64,000 nucleotides of DNA, from assembly GCA_913062815.1 (NCBI GenBank), contig CAJXWZ010000013.1, forward strand, positions 62,001 through 126,000, given 5' to 3'. Source of the stretch: an uncultured Colwellia sp. Its GTDB lineage: Bacteria; Pseudomonadota; Gammaproteobacteria; Enterobacterales; Alteromonadaceae. A program made the position numbers and the translations under genes. Positions 29,138 to 37,598 of this stretch are shown here, in pieces; within the stretch, counting starts at the first letter, position 1, and every line of letters starts with the position of its first letter. The notes under the pieces were generated by a model that saw only the letters and a list, made by a program, of their open reading frames with translations, made no database searches and had not been told where the DNA came from.

Positions 29138-29175
29138 ATTTCTCTCTTCTTTATATGTTTAAAAATACAGTGGGA

Positions 29176-30642
29176 CTATAATCGTTTGAGTTTGTTTTCT
29201 TCTTCTTGGAATTGCAATATTCTCGCTTTGATGCGTTTTTGTAATAGCGGCTGATCTTCAATAAAGTTATAGCTCGTTTGCAGTTCATCTACGGCTTTCT
29301 TATAAGCACCTAAAAGTGCTAACACCTCAGCTTTGGTAATATGTAATAAACCTTTATTATCCTGTTTCTGATAAATAGTGGTTAGCAAATCAAATGCTAT
29401 ATAGTTATTTGGATTAACAAGTAGAAAGTCTTGTAAAACCGTTTCTGCCTCTTTATACCGCTCAGCAGTCAGTAACGCATTACCATGATTTAGGCTGACA
29501 ACTTGATTGTTTGGCATTAATAAGCTTAATTCAGCTAACATCGTTATTGCTTTCTCATATTCTTTTAAGGATAAGTAAACATCGGTTAATGCATCAATAT
29601 AAAACAAATTATTTTTATCACTTTTTATCAAGTGAAGAAGAATATCTTTTGCTTTATTAAAATCACCATTTTCAAAATATGAGAGCGCTAATCCATAGTT
29701 TGCAGCCGCTAATAAAGCGTATGTCTGTTTCTGTATTTGACTAGCATAAAAAGTAATATTATCTTTAGCATTACCTTGATATCGCGCTTTAATACGGGAT
29801 TTTGCCAATTCAAAATTTAAACTAGCCGGTAAATGTCTAATGCCCAAATTATGAGCACGTTGCCTAGCATCAGCGATTCTTGATTCAGGTAATGGGTGAG
29901 TTAATAGCATGGCAGGAGGTTTGCTGGCATATCTATATTTTTCAGACATTTTAGCAAAAAAACTTGGCGCACCTTGGGGATCAAATTGACTATTTGCTAA
30001 CAAAGCAATACCGACTCTATCGGCTTCCTTTTCGTTGCCTCGGGTATAATTAATACTCGCTTGTTGTGATGCAGCCATAGAGGCACTCAATGCTGCCATA
30101 CCAACAGTAGGATTAACTAAGGTCAGCAATATACCTGAAACCATCCCTGCAATTGTAAGTGCTTGACTGTTACTTTGTGATTCTAACCTTCTTGCTAAAT
30201 GTCGTTGGGTAACATGTGATATTTCATGGGCAATTACCGAAGCAAGTTCACTTTCATTATCTGCGGTAGTTAATAAGCCGCTATGAATGCCTACATGGCC
30301 ACCAAAAAAGGCAAAAGCATTTAGGTCGTTATTGTTGATTAAGAAAAACTTAAAAGCGTAATTAACATCTTGCGCATTCTTTACTAATTGATTACCTAAA
30401 TGGTTGATGTATTCGATTAAAACAGGATCTTGAATGACCGGCTGGCTAGCTCTGAGTTGGCGCATCATTGCCTTGCCGATTTGACGTTCTTTATCTAATG
30501 AAAGCACGCTAAAGCCGGAGATACCTATATCAGGAAGTTTGTTTTTATTATTTTGACCGTTAGCTTGTACATCAAATGCAAAAGTAGTCGCAATAAAAAA
30601 GGTCATGGCGCAGCTTAGCAATAAAGGTTTTAAGTTAAACAA
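29176..30642 (-). CDS. bepA: M48 metalloprotease/chaperone BepA (YfgC) with TPR domain
   Basis: A 488-residue periplasmic protein with an N-terminal signal peptide (LLLSCAMTFFIATTFA). The M48 protease domain carries HEISH at residues 139-143 and the downstream zinc ligand region NEKEADRVGIALL. TPR repeats fill the C-terminal 200 residues (NYGLALSYFENGDFNKAKDILL; ALLTAERYKEAETVL). BepA assists LptD assembly and degrades stalled outer-membrane proteins in E. coli. The start is TTG at 30642 with AGGA upstream. The gene order bepA-yfgD, with perM nearby, matches E. coli. Confidence 0.92.
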   Translation of the reverse strand: MFNLKPLLLSCAMTFFIATTFAFDVQANGQNNKNKLPDIGISGFSVLSLDKERQIGKAMMRQLRASQPVIQDPVLIEYINHLGNQLVKNAQDVNYAFKFFLINNNDLNAFAFFGGHVGIHSGLLTTADNESELASVIAHEISHVTQRHLARRLESQSNSQALTIAGMVSGILLTLVNPTVGMAALSASMAASQQASINYTRGNEKEADRVGIALLANSQFDPQGAPSFFAKMSEKYRYASKPPAMLLTHPLPESRIADARQRAHNLGIRHLPASLNFELAKSRIKARYQGNAKDNITFYASQIQKQTYALLAAANYGLALSYFENGDFNKAKDILLHLIKSDKNNLFYIDALTDVYLSLKEYEKAITMLAELSLLMPNNQVVSLNHGNALLTAERYKEAETVLQDFLLVNPNNYIAFDLLTTIYQKQDNKGLLHITKAEVLALLGAYKKAVDELQTSYNFIEDQPLLQKRIKARILQFQEEENKLKRL

Positions 30643-30922
30643 TACGGGATCCTGTTATTTTTGAGTAAATCGAATGAAATTAGTTAATTTGGAATCTACA
30701 GAGCCTCTTGATTATGCTATTTGACTACCTTTTAAAACTAAGCTCTTCTTCCTAGTAATCTTTGACCGCAATTGTGTAAAAAAATTCGGCTAAAATTTCA
30801 ATTTTCTATTTTAATCCAGTTGATAAATTCTATTTAGTATTGTTCCTGCTATTTTAATAATAGTAGTTAAGATAAGATAGCGAGATAATTGTCTCAGATT
30901 AGCCTGTTAAAAGAAATAAATA

Positions 30923-31147
30923 ATGATCTTTCAATATGATGCTAGCCAGGAAAAGTGTCCTGTGCCCTTGGTTAATTTACGGTTAATTTTAAAAAAAATG
31001 CAACAAGGGGATACGTGTATAATAAAACTTTCTGATGAAGGTTCAAAAAATGATATTCCTAAATTGTTAATTAAATTAGGTTATTGTTTTGACCAAAGTA
31101 TTATTGACACTAGTGTGGTAGAAATTATCATATCCCAAAATAGTTGA
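30923..31147 (+). CDS. TusA/SirA-family small sulfur-carrier-like protein
   Basis: A 74-residue protein with the TusA-family fold. KCPVPLVNLRLILKKMQQGD carries the CPxP motif (Cys12), where TusA relays persulfide sulfur during tRNA thiolation. TusA itself has CPEP and is about 80 residues, so this is a paralogue whose partner is not known. It is divergent from bepA and lies 33 bp before perM, with which it is probably cotranscribed. Confidence 0.85.
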   Translation: MIFQYDASQEKCPVPLVNLRLILKKMQQGDTCIIKLSDEGSKNDIPKLLIKLGYCFDQSIIDTSVVEIIISQNS

Positions 31148-31180
31148 GTTGAGTTTAGTAAAATAAAGTAAAGGAAGTAT

Positions 31181-32248
31181 ATGTTTAAGTTGTTCAGTGA
31201 TTGGTATAAACGCAAGTTCTCAGATCCACATGCTGTTACGTTGGTGGTGATATTGATTTGTGCTTTTTTACTTATCGCCTTATTTTCTCATTTGCTAATG
31301 CCGGTGTTAGTTGCCTTAGCTATTGCCTTTTTATTAGATTTACCGGTAAATCAAATGGCTAAGTTAAAGCTATCCAGAACAGGTGCCACGACTGTAGTCG
31401 TTGGCGCTTTTGTGGGGATTTCTTTGATATCTTTACTTGGTTTGATGCCCATTATTTGGAAACAAAGTAGTAATTTATTGCAAGAAGTTCCGCATATGAT
31501 TACAGAAGGCCAAAAGTACCTGTTAACCTTACCTGAGCAATACCCTGAAATTATTCAAGCATCTCAGATAGAAACTTTTATTTCTACAGTAAAAGATAAA
31601 TTGCTTGAATGGGGTGAGGTTGCGCTTAAAGCGTCGTTAAATTCTATTTCAGATATTGTCGCTTTAATGGTTTACCTTATTTTAGTGCCACTGATGGTGT
31701 TTTTCTTTCTAAAGGATAAACGTGAATTACTTGCTGGACTAATGCATTTCCTACCTAAAGAACGCCGAATGGCTGTACAAGTGGGTCAAGAAATGAATCA
31801 GCAAATTTTAAATTATATCCGTGGTAAAGTCATAGAAATACTAATCGTTGGGATTTCAACGACTATTGCTTTTATTTTACTCGATCTACGCTATTCCGTT
31901 TTATTAGGTGTATTGGTTGGCCTTTCTGTTTTAGTTCCCTATGTTGGCGCAACCATTGTCACTATTCCTGTGTTTTTTGTGGCGTTATTTCAATGGGGGT
32001 TTAGTAATGAGTTAGGTTATGTAATGCTGGCTTACGGTATTATTCAAGCACTTGATGGTAATGTTATTGTACCTCTACTTTTTTCAGAAGCGGTAAATTT
32101 ACACCCTGTAACTATTATCATAGCCGTAATATTTTTTGGCGGTTTATGGGGCTTTTGGGGCGTGTTTTTTGCTATACCGTTAGCAACCCTTGTTAAAGCG
32201 GTAATTAATGCTTGGTCTTCAACTCAAGAAGAATTTGAAACAAACTAA
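31181..32248 (+). CDS. perM: AI-2E family transporter / PerM permease
   Basis: A 355-residue integral membrane protein with about eight hydrophobic helices. The first pair lies at residues 18-55, and the C-terminal set includes VEILIVGISTTIAFILLDLRYSVLLGVLVG-type sequence and GALIQALDGNVIVPLLFSEAVNLHP-like sequence (here GIIQALDGNVIVPLLF), followed by FFGGLWGFWGVFFAIPLATL. This is the PerM/YfgO branch of the AI-2E exporter family, which also includes sodium-proton antiporters, so the substrate is open. AAAGGAAG precedes the ATG. In E. coli perM lies beside bepA, as here. Confidence 0.88.
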   Translation: MFKLFSDWYKRKFSDPHAVTLVVILICAFLLIALFSHLLMPVLVALAIAFLLDLPVNQMAKLKLSRTGATTVVVGAFVGISLISLLGLMPIIWKQSSNLLQEVPHMITEGQKYLLTLPEQYPEIIQASQIETFISTVKDKLLEWGEVALKASLNSISDIVALMVYLILVPLMVFFFLKDKRELLAGLMHFLPKERRMAVQVGQEMNQQILNYIRGKVIEILIVGISTTIAFILLDLRYSVLLGVLVGLSVLVPYVGATIVTIPVFFVALFQWGFSNELGYVMLAYGIIQALDGNVIVPLLFSEAVNLHPVTIIIAVIFFGGLWGFWGVFFAIPLATLVKAVINAWSSTQEEFETN

Positions 32249-32250
32249 AA

Positions 32251-32282
32251 AGAAAGGGCAAGTAATATTACTTGCCCTTTCT
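32251..32282. terminator. Strong terminator after perM
   Basis: A 32-bp perfect palindrome (AGAAAGGGCAAGTAAT and its complement) with a TTTCT flank lies between perM and the bcp remnant. It is symmetric and so can stop transcription from both sides. Confidence 0.85.
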
Positions 32283-32300
32283 AATCAAGAATTAATTTAG

Positions 32301-32447
32301 TTATTTTGTGATATTTTCCAGTACATCTAATACCACTTGATGATGCTCTTTGGTTTTAAATTTATTGAAAACATGAGAAATTTTACCATCTAAGCCAATT
32401 AAAAAGCTTAGCCGATGAATACCATCATATTCTTTACCCATAACAAT
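32301..32447 (-). pseudogene. bcp: bcp peroxiredoxin remnant, last 46 codons only
   Basis: Minus-strand codons from 32441 to the stop at 32301-32303 read MGKEYDGIHRLSFLIGLDG, then KISHVFNKFKTKEHHQVVL and DVLENITK. This aligns with the C-terminus of Bcp (E. coli MGKTYDGIHRISFLI, HVFDDFKTSNHHDVV). Two more codons upstream may belong, and then an in-frame stop appears at 32448-32450. The first ~110 residues, with the peroxidatic Cys, are absent from the whole window. The reading frame of the remnant is undamaged, so the loss looks recent or the tail doubles as another element. In relatives bcp lies next to perM, so this marks a rearrangement breakpoint. Confidence 0.8.
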
Positions 32448-32450
32448 TTA

Positions 32451-32886
32451 CCCTTGGAAGTGGATTATGATAAAAAACATGATTTTCTATGAAAAAAACA
32501 ACTTTAACAAATGGTTAGTTGAGTAATTTACTTTTAATGATTTTATTATAGCATTTATCAAACTTTTTTAGAAATATTATGCTAATTGAGTTTAAATACA
32601 ATTTTTTTATGATAAATATCCTGAAGTATCTATAGCTGGCCTACAGTTTTCTTGTATATACATCACTTTAAATTGCACCTGTTATTACTTCTTCATTATT
32701 ACGTCTATCTTCAGATAAAAAAGAGAGGTAACCACCATTGTTATTAACGACTAAATTAATTAAACCTAACTCATCAAAGTCCATCAATAACATGCTATCA
32801 TAAGCGCGTATATGCTAATTATCACCTTTAAAAATGGGAGGTATGGGATACTATAATTCACATTAATCAACCAAACACTTTAACAG
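32451..32886. other. AT-rich junction region with no intact gene
   Basis: About 435 bp between the bcp remnant and the 33-codon ORF. Apart from the 41-codon frame at 32668-32793 I see no coding signal, no tRNA, and no terminal inverted repeats of an insertion sequence. The sequence looks like decayed accessory DNA. Confidence 0.6.
32668..32793 (-). pseudogene. Short gene remnant, DUF4116-like repeat fragment
   Basis: A 41-residue frame (MLLMDFDELGLINLVVNN..., ending EDRRNNEEVITGAI). The pattern 'VVNNNGGYLSFLSEDRR-N-EEVITGAI' resembles one unit of the DUF4116 repeat (roughly V.xNG..L..xS...R.d.EvV..Ai). Frame continuity extends a few codons 5' (HIRAYDS) to a stop. It is too short to be a full repeat protein and is probably debris of a larger gene. 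The family match is by eye only. Confidence 0.35.
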
Positions 32887-32988
32887 CTAGTTTTCTTTTA
32901 AATCCAGATGCTCTTGAGTATCACCTCTAGTTCGCAATATTATTTCTTCCGGATACAGTTCAAAAGGAGCATGATTTATATTGGCCAT
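32887..32988 (-). CDS. Small 33-residue ORF overlapping the Xre gene
   Basis: An ATG at 32988 opens a 33-codon frame (MANINHAPFELYPEEIILRT, then RGDTQEHLDLKEN) that overlaps the last 13 bases of the Xre gene in another frame, consistent with translational coupling. Composition is protein-like: acidic, no low-complexity stretch. I do not recognise it. If real it would be coproduced with the repressor, as a partner peptide or a decayed gene end. Confidence 0.4.
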   Translation of the reverse strand: MANINHAPFELYPEEIILRTRGDTQEHLDLKEN

Positions 32989-33197
32989 ACAAAGAACAAC
33001 TCTTCAATTTTAACGTTTAATACACTTGAGAGTAACTTCACTTCATTATCAGAGACACCTCTCACATTCGATTCTATTTTTGCTAAAGTACTTCTGCTTA
33101 TGTTCCATTCAATAAGGTGACATTTTGCAGCTAACTGCTCTTGAGTCCAGCCATTTTTTTCTCGGATTTTTCTAACATTTTCGCCAACAATATTCAT
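32976..33197 (-). CDS. Xre/Cro-C1 family small transcriptional regulator
   Basis: A 73-residue protein that is almost only an HTH_3 domain: GENVRKIREKNGWTQEQLAAKC, then SRSTLAKIESNVRGVSDNEVKLL and VLNVKIEELF. Such single-domain repressors dimerise and autoregulate. It is divergent from the helicase operon, and the 96-bp gap holds two copies of the same inverted repeat around a promoter. It is thus the probable repressor of the operon and itself. Confidence 0.85.
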   Translation of the reverse strand: MNIVGENVRKIREKNGWTQEQLAAKCHLIEWNISRSTLAKIESNVRGVSDNEVKLLSSVLNVKIEELFFVWPI

Positions 33198-33205
33198 ATT
33201 TTATT

Positions 33206-33222
33206 TGCTCCGTTATCGGAGC
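33206..33222. promoter_or_regulatory. Xre-type operator copy 1
   Basis: TGCTC-N8-GAGC; the inner bases make it GCTCCG-TTAT-CGGAGC, a perfect 16-bp inverted repeat at 33207-33222. It abuts the -35 element of the helicase-operon promoter and lies just before the Xre start. Confidence 0.6.
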
Positions 33223-33251
33223 TTGATTGTTACAAAAAAACAATCTAAAAT
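33223..33251 (+). promoter_or_regulatory. Sigma70 promoter of the helicase operon
   Basis: TTGATT (33223-33228), 17-bp spacer, TAAAAT (33246-33251). Start of transcription is expected near 33258. An inverted repeat GATTGTT-N7-AACAATC (33225-33245) spans the spacer, so a third binding site may lie inside the promoter. Confidence 0.6.
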
Positions 33252-33269
33252 TGCTCGGCTAGCAGAGCA
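33252..33269. promoter_or_regulatory. Xre-type operator copy 2
   Basis: TGCTC-N8-GAGCA, the same half-sites and spacing as copy 1, centred 46 bp away. It covers the expected transcription start, a position where a bound repressor blocks initiation. Confidence 0.6.
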
Positions 33270-33293
33270 AGACCTTTTGGAGTGTTAAAAAGA

Positions 33294-33842
33294 ATGCGAA
33301 AAGAAATCAAGATGAACGGTTTTCTTGTTGAGATATTGAAAAATGAAACTTTTGATAACTTTACTGTTACCCAGCTACGAGATAAGTATCTAGAAATATC
33401 AAAGTCGGTTTCTGACACGAATGAAGCGCGCAAGTATGTTTATAAGCAAATATTGAGATTGGTTGGCCTTGGGATTTTAATCAAAAAAGGCAAAAAGAAC
33501 TCACAAACAGCCCTTTATAAAAAAGCAGATTTATTTGAGGCTACTAGTTTCGTAACTAAAGGGGATGGTGACGAGGTAATAAAAGAATGCACTTCACGAA
33601 TTGTAAAAAAAACCAATGTGTCATCTTCCCTTAAACAACTTGAATGTACCTTAAATGAATACAAGGTAGATATGATGTCAGCAATAGGTGAAACAGAAGA
33701 GTACATTAAGGTGCTAGAAACGTTTCCTCAATTGAAAGAGCCATTAAGAGAAAGTTATGAATCGGCTCGAGATAACAGCTCAAAATTGTTAGGACAAATA
33801 AAGGCACTGGAAAAAGCTATCTCAATAGCGCAGGGAATTTAA
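33294..33842 (+). CDS. Winged-helix plus coiled-coil protein, first gene of the helicase operon
   Basis: A 182-residue protein from the ATG at 33294 (a GTG at 33282 is also in frame). Residues about 15-75 look like a winged helix (VTQLRDKYLEISKSVSDTNE, RKYVYKQILRLVGLGILIKK). Residues about 105-180 form a charged heptad-like helix (SLKQLECTLNEYKVDMMSAI ... SKLLGQIKALEKAISIA), a likely coiled coil. No enzymatic motif is visible. Its stop overlaps the helicase ATG by one base (TAATG), so the two are translated together and may form a complex. I do not recognise the family. Confidence 0.7.
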   Translation: MRKEIKMNGFLVEILKNETFDNFTVTQLRDKYLEISKSVSDTNEARKYVYKQILRLVGLGILIKKGKKNSQTALYKKADLFEATSFVTKGDGDEVIKECTSRIVKKTNVSSSLKQLECTLNEYKVDMMSAIGETEEYIKVLETFPQLKEPLRESYESARDNSSKLLGQIKALEKAISIAQGI

Positions 33843-35242
33843 TGAAATTAAGGAAGTGGCAACAAGAGTGTGTTGAGTTAGCGTTAAAGCAATATCAAGC
33901 CAGTAAAAAACATTTCTTTTGTTTAGCGACGCCGGGTGCAGGCAAGACTATTATGGCTGCTGAAGTTGCAGCTCAATTATTAGAGCAAGATAAAATAGAT
34001 TTTATTTTATGCTTTTCTCCATCAATCACTGTTTCTCAAAGTATGTCTTATACTTTTTCAAAGCGTTTAGGTACACGTTTTGATGGAGTTATTGGGGCAG
34101 TAGGGTGCTCTTATACTTATCAAAATATGCTTTATTTCAAAGGTGATTTCTGGCAAATATTAAGTAATAACCGAGTGATGGTGGTTTTTGATGAAATACA
34201 CCACTGTGCAGGAACGTCAGTTCATAATGCTAATGTTTGGGGAGAAGAAATTCTTCTAAACATTCAGGCTCAAGCAACTTATACGCTCGCGTTAACGGGT
34301 ACACCTTGGCGCTCAGACAATATGCCTATTACACTGGCAAATTATGCAGAAAGGGATTTTGTGCAATGTGATTATACTTATGGACTTAAAGCCGCAGTAA
34401 ATGATGCAGTTTGTAGAAGTCCCAAATTGGTTTTGATTGATAATGAGCGCCTCACTGTCAGAGGGGATGATATAGAGCAAAGAACATTTGCTAGTTTTAA
34501 AGAGCTATTACAAGAATCTTTGGTTTCATATCAATCTGTGATCACAAATACTGAAGTAATGCGTCATATTCTAGAGCAGGGATGTAATAAACTCACTGAA
34601 ATTAGAGAGACCAATACAAATGCAGCGGGTTTAATTGTTGCCTCTTCTGTTCAACATGCAAATTGTCTTCTAGATATGCTGAACAAAGAGTTTCATCAAA
34701 CAGCTGTCATGGTTACTTACCGACAAACTGAGCCTTCTAACATTATTAAAAAGTTTAGAAATGCTAAAACTCAATGGATAGTTAGTGTTGGTATGGTTAG
34801 TGAAGGTACGGATATACCAAGGCTGCAAGTATGCTGCCATTTAAGCCGGGTAAAAACGGAGCTATATTTTAGGCAAGTACTAGGTCGTATATTACGTATT
34901 ACTAAAGATAAGAATCAAGAAGCTTGGCTATATACCTTTGCAGAGCCTACTTTGGTTGAGTTTGCTCATAGAATTGAACAAGACCTACCATCACATAATG
35001 TTGTTATTAATGATGAATTTGAATTTATAGATGCTTCTGTGGCAGGTGCTTCTCATGAATTGATAGATGTACATGATCCATTTATTGAATTGTCTGGTAA
35101 AAAATTGAATTCACATAGCACTAGCTCTAATGCAGAAATCAGTTTGAATCAAAAGTATGTGGTCCAAGCCAATACATTAGAGGTTTTAGGTGGATTTCGT
35201 CAACAAGTAATAGCGACATTTAATTCTCCGTTTGGCTGTTAG
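33842..35242 (+). CDS. SF2 DEAD/DEAH-like helicase (DEIH box)
   Basis: A 466-residue superfamily 2 helicase. LRKWQQECVELAL is the Q-motif-like start, TPGAGKT (residues 30-36) motif I, FDEIHHC (DEIH at 117-120) motif II, LTGTPWRSD (151-159) motif III, VSEGTDIPRL (319-328) motif V, and RQVLGRILR (344-352) motif VI. The helicase core ends near 385. A ~80-residue tail has no recognised domain, and no nuclease motif is seen. It resembles COG1061-type helicases of mobile and defence loci. It may remodel or translocate on nucleic acid together with the upstream partner. Confidence 0.88.
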   Translation: MKLRKWQQECVELALKQYQASKKHFFCLATPGAGKTIMAAEVAAQLLEQDKIDFILCFSPSITVSQSMSYTFSKRLGTRFDGVIGAVGCSYTYQNMLYFKGDFWQILSNNRVMVVFDEIHHCAGTSVHNANVWGEEILLNIQAQATYTLALTGTPWRSDNMPITLANYAERDFVQCDYTYGLKAAVNDAVCRSPKLVLIDNERLTVRGDDIEQRTFASFKELLQESLVSYQSVITNTEVMRHILEQGCNKLTEIRETNTNAAGLIVASSVQHANCLLDMLNKEFHQTAVMVTYRQTEPSNIIKKFRNAKTQWIVSVGMVSEGTDIPRLQVCCHLSRVKTELYFRQVLGRILRITKDKNQEAWLYTFAEPTLVEFAHRIEQDLPSHNVVINDEFEFIDASVAGASHELIDVHDPFIELSGKKLNSHSTSSNAEISLNQKYVVQANTLEVLGGFRQQVIATFNSPFGC

Positions 35243-35412
35243 AGCCATTTTATTGATTACTTCAGGTTTAAACCTTAACTTCTCCTTACTTTCTTGGAAT
35301 ATAATTAATAATGAAACTAGTTCAATTCTCGCGGTATGTTGCCGCATCGCAAATATGCAAACCACATTCATTTCATGTAGAAGGGCTCAGTCAAAGGATT
35401 GAGGGACTTATT

Positions 35413-36600
35413 ATGAGACTTACTTATGTTAATCGACATGAAAAGTATGATTACATTGCTTACGAGCCTGTGTGGATTTCAATGAGTAGAGAGGAAGAAA
35501 GCCAACTCGCGACTTTATTTCCTAACATGGAAGAAGAGCCACTTGATTGGTCATTAGCCTACTCGACAGATGAGCTTGACGATAAAGTTTTTTGGCACCG
35601 AAGTGAGTGCGCTAGGCGCAAAAATAGAAATGAGTTTTATCTTAGTATTGGCAAATTGTGCATTATTTGTCAGTTAGATAAAAATTGTATCATTGTTGAC
35701 CAAGATACTTTCTTAAATCCAAATAGCGTTTTAAGTTGCCATAATGAAGCTGAGATTTCATCCCTTGTGCATTGGGTGATTGATTCATTAATGCATGAAT
35801 ACTCAGAGCGCGTTGAAAAAGGTGCACAGCTTTATTATCAAAACAAGCATGTGCCTGTTGAGTTTCAATTCTCTTACATGCCGTATGCTGAGTTTGTTAA
35901 ATATAATCATGGTGAGGACTGCAGTCCTAATTATCTCATTAATGAATTAACCCGTGATGAAACTAATCGATTTCGGATAGTAGGTCTTGGGCTCGATAAT
36001 AAAAAGAGACAAGGTATTCCACTCAGTAAAAACACTTATTTAGCTATTGTGAAAGAAGCTTACATTGCTGCAGGGTTTGACGTCGATGGTTTAAGTGATG
36101 TTGAATCATACAAACGCTATGCTGATGGTCGTGATGGTGGCTTATTATCACTTGAGGATAATGATGAATCTGCGTTTCTAGATTGGTTTAATTCAACGTT
36201 ATGGGAAGGCTGTCATCCCTTTGAAATTATCAGGGGCTCTACCAGTAGTAATCGTGTTGCTTTGCTGCCCGTTCACCAACGCTCTGGCTTTACCTTTGAC
36301 TTATTTGCTGGTGATGACTTGTCTCGCGCCGTGCCAACCGTAAGAATTGCCTTAAGGTTAGCTAAATTACATGTCCCATTTTTTATGAATCAGGCACTTA
36401 GATATATGAAAGTACTTAATGGTAAAGCGATGGTCGGTATACTCCCAGTAGGAAGTGATTGTATCTCACCTCATTTTTTCCCGCAAATAGCAGAAGATAA
36501 TATTGATGTTGTCGCCATTGAGTACATGGAAACAATTAAAACGTTAAATATTCCTTCACATTTGATAAGCCGTTATCCCATCTCTGCTTTGTTTAAATAA
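35413..36600 (+). CDS. Unrecognised protein of the helicase operon
   Basis: A soluble protein of 395 residues from the ATG at 35413, which has GAGGGA eight bases upstream. An in-frame ATG at 35311 would give 429 residues but has a poor ribosome site. No signal peptide or membrane helix. Features: CARRKNRNEFYL, aromatic-rich N-terminal part, PVHQRSGFTFDLFAGDDLSR near residue 300 and FFPQIAEDNIDVVAIEYMET near the end. I see no catalytic motif. It is 170 bp from the helicase gene with a palindrome AGGTTTAAACCT (35263-35274) in the gap, so it may have its own promoter. Confidence 0.65.
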   Translation: MRLTYVNRHEKYDYIAYEPVWISMSREEESQLATLFPNMEEEPLDWSLAYSTDELDDKVFWHRSECARRKNRNEFYLSIGKLCIICQLDKNCIIVDQDTFLNPNSVLSCHNEAEISSLVHWVIDSLMHEYSERVEKGAQLYYQNKHVPVEFQFSYMPYAEFVKYNHGEDCSPNYLINELTRDETNRFRIVGLGLDNKKRQGIPLSKNTYLAIVKEAYIAAGFDVDGLSDVESYKRYADGRDGGLLSLEDNDESAFLDWFNSTLWEGCHPFEIIRGSTSSNRVALLPVHQRSGFTFDLFAGDDLSRAVPTVRIALRLAKLHVPFFMNQALRYMKVLNGKAMVGILPVGSDCISPHFFPQIAEDNIDVVAIEYMETIKTLNIPSHLISRYPISALFK

Positions 36601-36626
36601 TACTTAGTTCGTTTAAGGAAAATAGT

Positions 36627-37598
36627 ATGCATTCAACAGTCACATTATCCTCTAAGTTAATTAAACGTATTGCTGCAAAACTGACACCACCAGTACACGT
36701 TAATGGTTTTATCAATAAATCAGATGAAGAAACGCGTTTAGTAATACTTTTTGGCAATGGATTAAATGATGCGATATCTGATGTGTTATTTAACAAGCCT
36801 TATGACATCGATAAAGCATTAGGCACTGAGCATCAAAATGAATTTAATCTATATAGAATGTTTTTTGAAGGGATAGGAGGTAGCCACTTTTACTTTAATG
36901 AAAGTGCCTTAATCGAAGATATAAAGGGAAGTATCACGCTTAATGATTACTGTCAGCGTGACCATGCATTTCAACAAAAGGTAATGGCACAAGAAAGTAA
37001 GGAGTATAAAGGTAAGCAATATACGTTTAGCTGTGATTATTGGATACGTTATATCAATCAAAGTCATGAGCTTGTTTATGCAACACTGCGCTCAGCGGAT
37101 AGGGATTTGTATTGGCAACTTGAAGACTTATCAACCCAATTAATCGATAACGCAATTGAGCATACGGTAGAGCTAAAGCCAAGTGAGTGCGATAGCAAAA
37201 ACAACGAGCCCAATGACCAAGAAACAACACCTTTTGACATAGTTATTGATGCCAACGGCAAAGAGCAGCAGTTAGCTGAGTTACAAGAATATTGCAGAAT
37301 CACTATTGATAAATTAACTGACCGTTACTTAAAAGGGATAGTCAGTGATGCACCCTCTATTAGCATTCGATGTGAAGATGATGAGCATACTGAGCAATAT
37401 TTTATTTTTGTTGTAAACAATGAACAAGCAGCAAAGCAAATACACCTTCGTGATTTTGAAAAAAGCGTCATCCAATTTGAATCCTTGAGCCAAAACATTC
37501 ACCAGCAGCATGAAAAGGTTATTGATGAATTTAAATACTTATTCAAAACGAAGATGAAAAAACCACACAATAATAATGAGGACTACCACCATGAATAA
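36627..37598 (+). CDS. Unrecognised protein of the helicase operon
   Basis: A 323-residue soluble acidic protein starting 26 bp after the previous gene. N-terminal TLSSKLIKRIAAKLTPPVHV, central DYWIRYINQSHELVYATLRS, and a C-terminal region rich in E/D/K/Q likely to be helical (SVIQFESLSQNIHQQHEKVIDEFKYLF). It ends in NNNEDYHHE. No known motif is visible. The stop overlaps the next gene's start by 8 bases, so the two are probably coupled. Confidence 0.65.
   Translation: MHSTVTLSSKLIKRIAAKLTPPVHVNGFINKSDEETRLVILFGNGLNDAISDVLFNKPYDIDKALGTEHQNEFNLYRMFFEGIGGSHFYFNESALIEDIKGSITLNDYCQRDHAFQQKVMAQESKEYKGKQYTFSCDYWIRYINQSHELVYATLRSADRDLYWQLEDLSTQLIDNAIEHTVELKPSECDSKNNEPNDQETTPFDIVIDANGKEQQLAELQEYCRITIDKLTDRYLKGIVSDAPSISIRCEDDEHTEQYFIFVVNNEQAAKQIHLRDFEKSVIQFESLSQNIHQQHEKVIDEFKYLFKTKMKKPHNNNEDYHHE

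Noticed and set aside
32251..32282. Attachment-site repeat at the bcp/perM junction
   Set aside because: The 32-bp palindrome is explained as a terminator; I found no second copy at the right end of the island.
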